A stretch of DNA of 49,651 nucleotides from Eubacterium sp. AM49-13BH (GTDB lineage: Bacteria; Bacillota; Clostridia; Lachnospirales; Lachnospiraceae), in assembly GCF_003464165.1 (NCBI RefSeq), contig NZ_QSEK01000022.1, positions 1-49,651 of the forward strand. The letters run 5' to 3'. Numbering within the stretch: the stretch's first letter is position 1; the number at the start of each line of letters is the position of its first letter. Below, piece after piece: positions 7,971 to 19,295 of this stretch. The notes under the pieces were generated by a model. That model was given only the letters and a program-made list of their open reading frames with translations. It was not told the origin of the DNA and did not search any database. Position numbers and translations under genes: made by a program.

Positions 7971-9649
7971 TCGCCCAATCTCCCCTCTAAGTTATTTTCT
8001 TCAAAGACTTTAGCTGGTACAGGTTTACCAAAGTAATATCCCTGTATGTAATCTACTCCAAGTCTTTTGAGCAAATCATACTGCTCCTTATGTTCAACAC
8101 CCTCAACAACTATCTTAGTTCCAATAGTCTTCGAGAGATCAACTATAAGCTTTACAAATGCCTGTGCATAATCATCTTCCACAATATCGTCTATAAATGT
8201 TTTATCAACCTTAATAATATCAAGAGGAAGTTGCTTTATATAATTAAGTGAAGAATATCCTGTGCCGAAATCGTCCAGTGCTATTCTAGGTCCCAGTTTC
8301 TTGAGACCTGTGATAATTTCCATAACTCTATGCATATCATTAATTGCAAATGATTCTGTTATCTCAAGTACAACATTCTTAGGATTAACTCCTGTTTTTT
8401 CAAGAATTTTCTTGATATTCTCTACAACATCCTTCTGTAACAGCTGTACAACCGATAGATTAACATTAACATAGAAATCCGGATGTCCATTATCATTCCA
8501 CAGTTTACAGCGTCTGCATGCTTCCTCTAGAACGTAATCACCAATTGATGTAATTAGCCCAAGATATTCTGCAAGTGGGATAAACTCTCCAGGTCCCATA
8601 AAACCCAGCGCCTTGCTATCCCATCTGACAAGTGCTTCACATGATGTACACTGCTGCGTATCAGCATTCACAACCGGCTGATAGAATACTACGAATTCGT
8701 CTATTCCTGTAGAAACCGCCTGTCTCATACTGTTCTCAATATCAAGACGCTGGGCAGTTGCACTCTCTACTTCGCTGCTATAATATACATATCTGTTCTT
8801 TCCTGAACGCTTGGCTGCATACATCGCAACATCTGCCATTCTTGTTATCTCATGTACATCCACGCTGTTGTCAGGAAAGAATGCTATTCCCATACTCATT
8901 GTGCAGAAATACTCTGTTTCCATAAGATACCATTGTTTATTGAATAATAATGTTATATTGTTAATAACCTTATCCAGATCCCCAAAAAGCTCCGGTTCAA
9001 CAATTATTACAAATTCATCTCCACCCATTCTGTAACAATGTCCCCGAAGTCCTGGAATACCTGCAATCCCCGCTGCTATCTGCTGTAACAGAATATCGCC
9101 ATACTGATGTCCAAGCCCATCATTGATATGCTTGAAATCATCCAGATCTATAAATAATACAGCTCCCTTATTACCGTTCTGCACTGAATCTTTTATTGCT
9201 TTCCTTAAATCAACCTCGCATTTCATCCTGTTGTATAAGCCTGTAAGAAAATCATTGTGTGCCTGATATTCTATCTTCTGCTGGTTCTTTTTCTTCTGTG
9301 TAATATCAGCTGCTGATGCAGCAATTGCATTAATCCCACTAATCCACACCAGCTGTGTGAACTTCACCTCAAACCACAGACCTGATTCCGTATTATATCT
9401 TTCCATCGGTGTACCAATTCTACCCTGTACATCACCACTTTCCAGAGCATTGTGTATACAATCCATAATTGTTCTATGGATTTCCGGCACTCTTGCCGCA
9501 ATTCTGTTCTCAAAAAGCACCTCTCCTGAGTCCGTAGCACACACAACAATTCCAGAATCTATATTATCAAGAATCTTCTGTACAACCTCATAGGAAGACT
9601 TCCCTTTATAAATAATTGTTCCACTATCCGTTATGCCTTGAAGCCCCAT
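7967..9649 (-). CDS. PAS-like/GGDEF/EAL cyclic di-GMP turnover protein
   Basis: This is a cytoplasmic 560-residue regulator. Residues of about 15-120 look like a PAS-type sensor. The GGDEF domain keeps the active motif MGGDEF (209-213), so diguanylate cyclase activity is possible. The EAL domain keeps EAL (338-340), the NVNLS asparagine, EITES, LDDFGTG, the IKVDK lysine and VEGVE, so phosphodiesterase activity is likely too. The net activity cannot be read from sequence. The ATG at 9649 is preferred because TAAGGG lies seven bases before it; a TTG start at 9673 is possible. It is the first gene of the pyr transcript and overlaps pyrC by four bases. Confidence 0.92.
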   Translation of the reverse strand: MGLQGITDSGTIIYKGKSSYEVVQKILDNIDSGIVVCATDSGEVLFENRIAARVPEIHRTIMDCIHNALESGDVQGRIGTPMERYNTESGLWFEVKFTQLVWISGINAIAASAADITQKKKNQQKIEYQAHNDFLTGLYNRMKCEVDLRKAIKDSVQNGNKGAVLFIDLDDFKHINDGLGHQYGDILLQQIAAGIAGIPGLRGHCYRMGGDEFVIIVEPELFGDLDKVINNITLLFNKQWYLMETEYFCTMSMGIAFFPDNSVDVHEITRMADVAMYAAKRSGKNRYVYYSSEVESATAQRLDIENSMRQAVSTGIDEFVVFYQPVVNADTQQCTSCEALVRWDSKALGFMGPGEFIPLAEYLGLITSIGDYVLEEACRRCKLWNDNGHPDFYVNVNLSVVQLLQKDVVENIKKILEKTGVNPKNVVLEITESFAINDMHRVMEIITGLKKLGPRIALDDFGTGYSSLNYIKQLPLDIIKVDKTFIDDIVEDDYAQAFVKLIVDLSKTIGTKIVVEGVEHKEQYDLLKRLGVDYIQGYYFGKPVPAKVFEENNLEGRLGE

Positions 9650-9707
9650 ACCTATGCCCTTACCCCTTCTCAAAACATTACTTTTACGCCATATAAATAT
9701 TAATAAT

Positions 9708-9736
9708 ATTATAGCTTATTACGAGCCTTTTGAAAA
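9708..9736 (-). promoter_or_regulatory. candidate promoter of the GGDEF-EAL/pyr operon
   Basis: On the minus strand TTTTCA (9736-9731), a 17-bp spacer and a perfect TATAAT (9713-9708) lie about 60 bp before the ATG. No PyrR-type attenuator or terminator hairpin is seen between it and the gene. Confidence 0.5.
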
Positions 9737-9826
9737 CTCATATTTTTAATTTAACAGATAATTAATTGTTTTATATCAGATGGGGTGTTATTATATCTTT
9801 ATATCAATTTATTTATGAGGATTATT

Positions 9827-10348
9827 ATGGATATTATTAAATTCAACACAACACTAAAAGCTTCTGGAAAAGATTATTCCAGAATAGTTTTCTGGAACAG
9901 ATTCGTACGAAACCCTATCGAACTTATATTGTCATGGACACCTGCAGTTATATCTATCGTGCTTCTGTGTCTGCATTTTTACTCAAGCTTTCTGTTGATT
10001 CTTTATGCTGTATGTTGGTTTTATCCGTTATATATATTCGGATACCAGTTCAAGTCAAGCGTGAACTATCACCTGAAACACAGAGATCCATCTGAGGAAG
10101 CGCCTTGTACTATAACTCTTATGGATAATGCTATCATGGCTGATATTCCTGACCATAACCTTGTATATACATACGAATGGAATCAGTTCACTAATGTTTA
10201 CAACAAATTTGGCTATTACATGTTATTTAACAAAGGACGCATGATTGTCATGTTAAGCCAGAAGGACATGCCAGATGACATTAAAGCTGCTGTTCCTGCC
10301 TACATCAAGTCACATGTTGATAGAAACATTTGCAAAATCAATTTCTAG
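9827..10348 (+). CDS. small membrane protein, YcxB-like
   Basis: The 173-residue protein has a charged N-terminus and two close hydrophobic segments (about residues 30-75), then a soluble C-terminal half with a short beta-rich pattern (TYEWNQFTNVYNKFGYYMLF). This layout matches the YcxB-like family, whose function is unknown. The ATG at 9827 has GAGG six bases upstream; two earlier in-frame ATGs lack a site. It stands alone on the plus strand with a terminator after it. Confidence 0.7.
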   Translation: MDIIKFNTTLKASGKDYSRIVFWNRFVRNPIELILSWTPAVISIVLLCLHFYSSFLLILYAVCWFYPLYIFGYQFKSSVNYHLKHRDPSEEAPCTITLMDNAIMADIPDHNLVYTYEWNQFTNVYNKFGYYMLFNKGRMIVMLSQKDMPDDIKAAVPAYIKSHVDRNICKINF

Positions 10349-10355
10349 GAACTAT

Positions 10356-10395
10356 AAAAAAAGCGTTTCAACCAGTTAAAGTGAAACGCTTTTTT
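10356..10395. terminator. bidirectional intrinsic terminator
   Basis: AAAAAAAGCGTTTCA and TGAAACGCTTTTTT flank a short loop. The stem is flanked by A and T runs and lies between the convergent YcxB-like and kduD genes. Confidence 0.9.
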
Positions 10396-10403
10396 ATTCT
10401 TAA

Positions 10404-11168
10404 TTATCTTGCAAGCCATCCGCCATCAACAGCAAGTGTAAATCCATTAACGTAATCAGATGCAGCCGATGCAAGGAACACAACCGCTCCTTTCATATCG
10501 TCCGGAGTACCCCAGCGTCCTGCCGGAATTCTGTCTATAATAGCTTCGCTTCTGTCAGAATCACTCCTTAACTGTGCTGTATTATTAGTAGACATATATC
10601 CTGGTGCAATCGCATTAACATTAATATTATGGCTTGCCCATTCATTACACATAGCCTTTGTAAGACCCATTCCTGCGCTCTTACTTGCTGTATAAGAAGG
10701 AACCCTTATTCCACCCTGATATGAAAGCATAGAATTAATATTAATAATCTTACCACCATGTCCCTGCTTAATATACTGCTTTGCAAATGCCTGACTTAAA
10801 AAGAATACCATCTTCTGATTAACCTGAATAACACTATCCCATTCATCTTCCGTAAAATCAATAGCATCATTTCTCTTAATAAGTCCTGCATTATTAACAA
10901 GAATATCAACTTGTCCATATGCAGCAAGTGCTCCATTAACAATAGTCTCAATCGCTACCATATCCGAAAGATCTGCTATAACCTCTGTGAATTCTCCTCC
11001 ATCAGCTTCTATAAGCTTCTTCGTATCTTCACATGATCTTCTCGCAACTCCTACAACTTTAGCTCCTGCCTGTGCAAGTGCAACAGACATTCCCTGTCCA
11101 AGTCCTGTATTAGCACCTGTAACAACTGCAACTTTTCCATCAAGTCTGAATGCATCAATTATAGACAT
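10404..11168 (-). CDS. kduD: short-chain dehydrogenase, KduD-like (2-dehydro-3-deoxy-D-gluconate 5-dehydrogenase)
   Basis: This 254-residue classical SDR has the cofactor loop TGANTGLGQG, NNAG, the catalytic serine in NINSMLSYQGG and YTASK. The stretch NINSMLSYQGGIRVPSYTASKSAGMGLTKA is characteristic of KduD, which interconverts 5-keto-4-deoxyuronate-derived sugars in pectin and uronate catabolism. Gluconate 5-dehydrogenase is the main alternative. No other pectin genes are beside it. It follows a glycosyltransferase, argS and truA on the same strand, an unusual setting for a catabolic gene, so its control may not be uronate-specific. Confidence 0.82.
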   Translation of the reverse strand: MSIIDAFRLDGKVAVVTGANTGLGQGMSVALAQAGAKVVGVARRSCEDTKKLIEADGGEFTEVIADLSDMVAIETIVNGALAAYGQVDILVNNAGLIKRNDAIDFTEDEWDSVIQVNQKMVFFLSQAFAKQYIKQGHGGKIININSMLSYQGGIRVPSYTASKSAGMGLTKAMCNEWASHNINVNAIAPGYMSTNNTAQLRSDSDRSEAIIDRIPAGRWGTPDDMKGAVVFLASAASDYVNGFTLAVDGGWLAR

Positions 11169-11190
11169 ATTTTACTCTCCTCTAAATATA

Positions 11191-12216
11191 TTAATTAAAA
11201 CCTATTATATTATTAGCTATCTTATATCCCTGCTTAGACACCCATCTTCCTGCAGCTGTCGGAATATTAACAGACCATCCTAAAAGGCTGTGTCTTAACT
11301 TCTTATAAAGTGCCTCATCCTTATCCTTGGCATACTGCCACAAAGCCTTTTTCTTTTCAAGATGTTCTTTTGTTCCAGATACAATAAGAAAAATAGATGA
11401 TACTTCCATCATAATTCTTAAGTAATTAATCATATACTTTCTGCAATTGATATTCTGAGGGTTCTCTGAAATGAACGAATCAATCATTCTCTTATTAACA
11501 GATAGCTGCTGGTCAATACGCGAAATCATGACACTTTCATTAACCGACTGATCTTCTCTTCCAATAAAATATCTGTAGAAATTCGTATTAACATAATACA
11601 TTTTCTTAACATATGGAAGCGGCTCAAATACAAATATGTTATCAACATAAAATGTATGCTTAGGGAGCTGTAATCCGCAATCCTTTAAAAGCTGCGTTCT
11701 GTATACTACAGTATGCATAAGAATGTACTGGTCAACCTTAAAATCGCCAATATTAATGTCATCCCATGTAAACATCTGTCCAACTGGAAATACATTCTCA
11801 TAATGAATAACTTTCTTTCTCTTTGCTCCAACTTTCTCATACACATAGTTAGCGATAACCATATCTGGCTCTTCACCCTCTTCAAAACTTCTGAGAGTCG
11901 CAAGCATCCTCTTATAGCTCTTGGAATCTACCCAGTCATCACTGTCAACAACCTTAAAAAACTTACCTGTAGCATGCTTAAGCCCCGTATTAACAGCATC
12001 ACCATGTCCACCATTCTCCTGATGTACAGCTTTAACTATTTCTGGATATTCCTGCTCATAACGCTTTGCTATCTCATATGTATTATCCTTTGTTGAACCA
12101 TCATCAACTATAATAACTTCAACCTCATCCCCTCCAGCAATCACTGTATTAATACAATGCTCCATATACTCTGCTGAGTTATAACATGGTATTGCAAATG
12201 ATAATAATTTACCCAT
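11191..12216 (-). CDS. family 2 glycosyltransferase
   Basis: This GT-A fold glycosyltransferase has an N-terminal LSFAIPCYNSAEYM, the nucleotide-sugar motif VDDGSTKDNT and the metal-binding DSDDW. These are standard for GT2 enzymes that act on cell-surface glycans. The C-terminal third (about residues 230-340) is helical and basic, with no clear membrane span. The donor and acceptor cannot be assigned. Two adjacent ATG codons are possible starts; the second (12216) is used here. The gap to argS is about 10 bp, so it is probably in the truA-argS transcript. Confidence 0.85.
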   Translation of the reverse strand: MGKLLSFAIPCYNSAEYMEHCINTVIAGGDEVEVIIVDDGSTKDNTYEIAKRYEQEYPEIVKAVHQENGGHGDAVNTGLKHATGKFFKVVDSDDWVDSKSYKRMLATLRSFEEGEEPDMVIANYVYEKVGAKRKKVIHYENVFPVGQMFTWDDINIGDFKVDQYILMHTVVYRTQLLKDCGLQLPKHTFYVDNIFVFEPLPYVKKMYYVNTNFYRYFIGREDQSVNESVMISRIDQQLSVNKRMIDSFISENPQNINCRKYMINYLRIMMEVSSIFLIVSGTKEHLEKKKALWQYAKDKDEALYKKLRHSLLGWSVNIPTAAGRWVSKQGYKIANNIIGFN

Positions 12217-12228
12217 CAAATTTCTCCT

Positions 12229-13995
12229 TTACATTCTGTCAGGGCATTCAATTGCAAGTAAATCAATACACTGCTCAAGAATGCTCTTAGTAAGGCTGAT
12301 AAGTGCAATATAACTTGCCTTCTTAACCTCATCCGGTTCTGAAAGTATCTTATTATTATGATAAAAACCATTAAATGCATTAGATACTTCATATATGAAC
12401 TGACATATCTTATGTGGTGCGTTATCCTTATATGCTCCATCAATCATATCTGCAAACTTAATAAGTGATAACGACAGATTCTTCTCACTTTCTTCTTTTG
12501 CACCCATAATCTTAAGATTCTCAAGACTTCCGCCATTCTCCTTATATTTGTTAAGGATAGACTTAATTCTTACAATTGTATACAGAATATATGGACCCGT
12601 ATTACCTTCAAATGAAGAAAATCTGTCAATATCGAATACATAATCTTTAGATGCCTGATTAGAAAGGTCACCATACTTTAAAGCTGCAAGACCAACTATC
12701 TTAGCTGTATCTCTTGCTTCTGATTCCTCAACAGTTCTGTTAGACATAATCTTCTCATATACTGCTTCATCAATATCAGCTATAAGATGTTCAAGTCTCA
12801 TGACACCACCCGAACGTGTCTTGAATGGCTTGCCATCCTGACCATTCATAGTACCAAAACCTACGAATCTCATATCCGCATCAGGTGCTACAATTCCAGC
12901 CTTCTTGGCAGTTCTGAATACCTGTGTAAAATGCAGTTCCTGTCTCTTATCTGCAAGATAAATGTATGTATCCGGCTTATATAACTTTTCTCTTTCAACA
13001 ATAGTAGCAAGATCAGATGTAGCATAAAGGGCTGCTCCGTCAGACTTTCTTACGATACATGGAGGAAGTTCTTTGGTATCTCCTTGCTGCTGTATGTCAA
13101 CAACAGTTGCTCCCTGACTCTCATGAGCGATTCCATCATCAATCATCTTATTAACCATATCATCAATGTATGGCTGTGCATCAGACTCTCCCTTCCATAA
13201 GTCAAAATGTACATTAAGATTGTCATAATTCTTCTTAAGATCAGCCTTAGAAACATTCATAATATGATGCCATATAGCACGGCAAGCCTTGTCTCCGCTC
13301 TGTAACTTAAGTGTTGCCTCATGAGCTCTCCCTGCAAATGCTTCATCCACCTTAGACTTAGCTGAAGCAGCCGGATAAATCTCTTCAAGCTCTGAAATTG
13401 TAAATGGTGCTTCCTCTGGATACTCACCGGTAAAACTGTCATCAAAATATGGCAGCTCCGGTTTTCTGTCTCTTAACTCTTCAATGATAAGTCCCATCTG
13501 AAGACCCCAGTCTCCAAGATGAACATCACCAATAGTCTTATTACCAACAAATGTGTTAATTCTCTTAACACTCTCTCCGATAACTGCTGAACGAAGATGT
13601 CCCACATGGAGAGGCTTTGCCGCATTAGCTCCACCGTAATCTACGATAACAGTCTTATTGCCCTCTGAATTAACATATCCAAACTTCTCTGTTTCAGACA
13701 TCTCATTAAGATATCCAGCCAGGTAATCTTCACATATATTAATATTGATAAATCCCGGCTTTACGCTTTCAATCTTAGAAAACATCTTGTTGTCTGCAAG
13801 CTTTGCAACAATCTCATCTGCTATCATAAATGGTGCTTTCTTGTAAGCCTTGGCTGCCGCCATTGCACCATTACACTGGAATTCACACAAGTCAGGTCTG
13901 TTAGATACAGTTACCCTTGCATATGATTCATCATAGCCACACTCTGTGAACACACTCTTAAGTTCATCTGTAATTAATTCAATAATTGTCTTCAT
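12229..13995 (-). CDS. argS: arginyl-tRNA synthetase
   Basis: ArgRS charges tRNA-Arg. The 588-residue class I synthetase has an N-terminal Add1-type domain that binds the tRNA elbow, the HIGH-type motif PLHVGHLRSAVIGES near residue 127, a Rossmann core, and a DALR-type helical anticodon-binding domain at the C-terminus. As in many ArgRS, the canonical KMSKS is replaced (KTRSGG region). No T-box leader is visible upstream: only 22 bp separate it from truA. Confidence 0.96.
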   Translation of the reverse strand: MKTIIELITDELKSVFTECGYDESYARVTVSNRPDLCEFQCNGAMAAAKAYKKAPFMIADEIVAKLADNKMFSKIESVKPGFININICEDYLAGYLNEMSETEKFGYVNSEGNKTVIVDYGGANAAKPLHVGHLRSAVIGESVKRINTFVGNKTIGDVHLGDWGLQMGLIIEELRDRKPELPYFDDSFTGEYPEEAPFTISELEEIYPAASAKSKVDEAFAGRAHEATLKLQSGDKACRAIWHHIMNVSKADLKKNYDNLNVHFDLWKGESDAQPYIDDMVNKMIDDGIAHESQGATVVDIQQQGDTKELPPCIVRKSDGAALYATSDLATIVEREKLYKPDTYIYLADKRQELHFTQVFRTAKKAGIVAPDADMRFVGFGTMNGQDGKPFKTRSGGVMRLEHLIADIDEAVYEKIMSNRTVEESEARDTAKIVGLAALKYGDLSNQASKDYVFDIDRFSSFEGNTGPYILYTIVRIKSILNKYKENGGSLENLKIMGAKEESEKNLSLSLIKFADMIDGAYKDNAPHKICQFIYEVSNAFNGFYHNNKILSEPDEVKKASYIALISLTKSILEQCIDLLAIECPDRM

Positions 13996-14017
13996 TATTC
14001 TCCACCTTTAATATTAT

Positions 14018-14754
14018 CTAGTAAATCACCTTAACAAGGAACAGACCATAGCTCTCTGCTGGAAGTGACATCTGGACATTCTCTCCGTCAAGACATCTCC
14101 TGACATCTTCCGGTTTCTTTAATCCGTTACCTACATCAAGCAGCATTCCTACCATATATCTTGCCATGTTATGAAGAAAATCATCCGCTTCAATTCTTAT
14201 GTATGCTCTTGTTCCTTCATACTCTATACTTATTCTCTTAATTGTTCTTTCTGTACTCTTGCTCTTCTTAGCTGTTGTAAATGCTTTAAAATCATGCCTG
14301 CCTTCAAAATATCCTGCAGCTTTTCTCATCGCATCAAAATCAGGCATATCAAATGTATGATAAGCATATTCCTTCGGAACACATTGGCTACATTGCCTGT
14401 ATCCAGCCTGTATTCATATATCCTGAGTCTGGCATTCAACTGGCTATGAAATCTTTCATCAACCTCTGTCACTGACATAACTGCAATATCTCTTGGCAGA
14501 TATCTGTTAAGATAATTCTTAAGTTCAAATGCTTTAACTTCTTTCTCAAGCTTGAAATTAGCAGTCTGGCAAAGTGCATGCACACCCTTCTCAGTTCTTG
14601 AACCGGCATACATATCAACTGTTTCTCCAGTCATTCTGCTTATTATCTCTGTAAGCTTACTCTCTATTGTATTGGTGCTGGCATCTTTTCCAAGTCTCTG
14701 CCATCCATCATATCTTCCACCATCATACTCTGCTTCAATACGGTAATTATACAT
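14018..14754 (-). pseudogene. truA: tRNA pseudouridine synthase A, one-base frameshift
   Basis: TruA makes pseudouridine at tRNA positions 38-40. The first frame (14754 to about 14371) has the N-terminal EYDGGRYDGWQR and the catalytic-Asp motif AGSRTEKGVHA. The second frame (from about 14371) carries AAGYFEGRHDF and the C-terminal FLHNMARYMVGMLLDVG. Reading one base back at the GG of positions 14372-14371 joins them as VFRREYAYHTFDM, which matches TruA. This implies one missing G. No slippery heptamer is present, so programmed frameshifting is unlikely; a sequencing error or a real mutation remain. It is the first gene of the truA-argS group. Confidence 0.9.
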
Positions 14755-14813
14755 TATTCGTTGTCCATAACCTTTTCTATATCATTCACATTAAAATATA
14801 TTATATTCAATTT

Positions 14814-14843
14814 ATTATACATCATATAGTTATTTAATAGCAA
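14814..14843 (-). promoter_or_regulatory. candidate promoter for truA-argS
   Basis: On the minus strand TTGCTA (14843-14838), an 18-bp spacer and a perfect TATAAT (14819-14814) lie about 60 bp before the truA start. Confidence 0.5.
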
Positions 14844-14873
14844 TAATTTCAGAAGAAAATACATTTTGCTTCT

Positions 14874-14905
14874 GAAAAAAACACCGGGCAGAATAATCTG
14901 CCCGG
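14874..14905 (-). terminator. guaB intrinsic terminator
   Basis: On the minus strand CCGGGCAGA pairs with TCTGCCCGG around a 4-nt loop (14905-14884), followed by TGTTTTTTT. It lies about 20 bp after the guaB stop. A second perfect hairpin, TTTCAGAAG / CTTCTGAAA, follows at 14877-14847. Confidence 0.92.
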
Positions 14906-14925
14906 ATGACAATTCTTACTGATAA

Positions 14926-16416
<1,491 letters not shown>

Positions 16417-16426
16417 TTAATATATA

Positions 16427-16458
16427 GAAAAAATCCGAATAAATAAATTAATCCGGAT
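16427..16458 (-). terminator. leader terminator (attenuator) upstream of guaB
   Basis: On the minus strand ATCCGGAT (16458-16451) pairs with ATTCGGAT (16440-16433), followed by TTTTTTC. It lies inside the roughly 117-nt guaB leader, after the promoter and about 45 bp before the start codon. A second small hairpin, CTGAC/GTCAG (16488-16473), precedes it. The arrangement implies transcriptional attenuation, but I cannot match the leader to a known riboswitch class. Confidence 0.65.
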
Positions 16459-16509
16459 GTTTCTACGAGTCTCTGACATCTTAGTCAGTTTATAAATATG
16501 TTACAAGAG

Positions 16510-16538
16510 AATATAACAAAACTGCCGCTAAAAGTCAA
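16510..16538 (-). promoter_or_regulatory. guaB promoter
   Basis: On the minus strand TTGACT (16538-16533), a 17-bp spacer and TATATT (16515-16510) form a near-consensus housekeeping promoter. Predicted transcription starts near 16503. Confidence 0.75.
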
Positions 16539-16545
16539 ACATTTT

Positions 16546-17052
16546 TTATAAATGTGCAACCCCATTACCAACAGCACTTATAATTGCTTCTTTCATTGAA
16601 TCATCCGGAAGCATAAACAGTCTTATCATCTCATTGCTGTCATTGTCATATGTGTATATTACAATATCTCCTGGGTCATCTACTCCTGATGAACAATTGT
16701 ATGTCCTTAACTGCTGTCTCGCCTTCCCCAAAGCTTCCTGACTGTTTACTTTCGCAACCAAAGTTGCTCTTGTAAGGTCAAAACTTCCCACATTCTTTCT
16801 CATAGACTTAGCCATAATCTTATCTATAGTGAGATTTCCATCAACATATGAATATTCATATTCAGCGTTATAATATTCAAATACAAATACCGTAAAGAAT
16901 ATAAATACAACAAGAACTATTACACCCAGCCATCCTGTCTGCACAATTGTTGTCGCTGCAAGCAGACATGCAATCACAAGTATTATTCTGTAAAAAATTG
17001 AAATCTTAGGAGCGGTAACTTTAACAATCTGCTCTACTGTTCCTTCTATCAT
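16546..17052 (-). CDS. uncharacterised two-span membrane protein (DUF6106-like)
   Basis: The 168-residue product has two adjacent hydrophobic segments (about residues 18-60), then a soluble domain with FEYYNAEYEYSYVDGNLTIDKI. That domain resembles small PH-like or YcxB-like membrane proteins; the DUF6106 assignment is from memory of Lachnospiraceae proteins and is tentative. No catalytic motif is seen. It lies between groL and guaB on the same strand but is cut off from groL by a hairpin at 17082-17107. Confidence 0.7.
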   Translation of the reverse strand: MIEGTVEQIVKVTAPKISIFYRIILVIACLLAATTIVQTGWLGVIVLVVFIFFTVFVFEYYNAEYEYSYVDGNLTIDKIMAKSMRKNVGSFDLTRATLVAKVNSQEALGKARQQLRTYNCSSGVDDPGDIVIYTYDNDSNEMIRLFMLPDDSMKEAIISAVGNGVAHL

Positions 17053-17081
17053 AATTCAATAACCTTTCTTTAAAGCAATTT

Positions 17082-17107
17082 GCCCGGCGGGAAATTACCC
17101 ACCGGGC
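17082..17107 (-). terminator. hairpin terminator after groL
   Basis: GCCCGGCGGG and CCCACCGGGC flank a 6-nt loop, making a very stable stem about 25 bp beyond the groL stop. The following T run is poor, so it may pause rather than fully terminate transcription. Confidence 0.7.
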
Positions 17108-17132
17108 TGTAAGTTTTAATTATTCTGTGGAA

Positions 17133-18770
<1,638 letters not shown>

Positions 18771-18829
18771 CTAAATAAATATACTTCTTATATGTTCAAA
18801 CCGCCCTCATCTGTAACTGACTTTGTCAA

Positions 18830-19117
18830 TTATTCAATGATAGCAAGAATATCAGACTGCTTTACAATGATAAGATTCTCATCTTCATCAAGCTTAACTT
18901 CTGTTCCAGAATACTTAGAATAGATAACTTTATCACCAGGCTTAACCTGCATAACAACTTCCTTACCATCAACAACACCGCCAGGTCCTACAGCAATAAC
19001 CTCTGCCTGCTGTGGCTTCTCCTTAGCCTGTCCAGGAAGGACGATTCCTGATTTAGTAGTCTCCTCTGCAACTAATGCTTTAATAACAACTCTGTCTCCT
19101 AATGGTACTAATTTCAT
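18830..19117 (-). CDS. groES: co-chaperonin GroES (Hsp10)
   Basis: GroES caps the GroEL ring. The 95-residue product runs from MKLVPLGDRVVIKAL to KQSDILAIIE and includes the mobile loop TTKSGIVLPGQAKEKPQ and the VGPGG roof turn. The ATG at 19117 has GGAGG eight bases upstream; the longer in-frame start runs back through the CIRCE spacer region and is not credible. Confidence 0.97.
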   Translation of the reverse strand: MKLVPLGDRVVIKALVAEETTKSGIVLPGQAKEKPQQAEVIAVGPGGVVDGKEVVMQVKPGDKVIYSKYSGTEVKLDEDENLIIVKQSDILAIIE

Positions 19118-19184
19118 TATATATTCCTCCATTCCGCTGTCTTCACATGAGAGTGAACCCTTCATGGCAGCATTCATATCTCTG

Positions 19185-19211
19185 TTAGCACTCATTCTTT
19201 CCGAGTGCTAA
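19185..19211. promoter_or_regulatory. CIRCE operator (HrcA binding site)
   Basis: TTAGCACTC (19185-19193), a 9-bp spacer and GAGTGCTAA (19203-19211) form a perfect CIRCE inverted repeat upstream of groES. HrcA binding here represses groESL until heat shock. No hrcA gene is in the window. Confidence 0.97.
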
Positions 19212-19222
19212 CCACTGCACAT

Positions 19223-19252
19223 AATGTAACACTTCATACTTTTATTTGTCAA
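19223..19252 (-). promoter_or_regulatory. groESL promoter
   Basis: On the minus strand TTGACA (19252-19247), an 18-bp spacer and TACATT (19228-19223) lie directly before the CIRCE element, which would overlap the early transcribed region. Confidence 0.75.
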
Positions 19253-19295
19253 CAACTAATTCAAATATATTATACTTTTTAGATTTTATTAATAA

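Noticed and set aside
14371..14376. Programmed frameshifting in truA and the other split genes
   Set aside because: None of the joins checked has an X XXY YYZ heptamer or a stimulatory pseudoknot that I can see, and the pattern recurs in unrelated genes.
16427..16510. guaB leader as a purine riboswitch
   Set aside because: A GTTTCTAC word is present on the wrong strand only. The conserved TATAA/ATATGG junction and the three-way helix order are absent.
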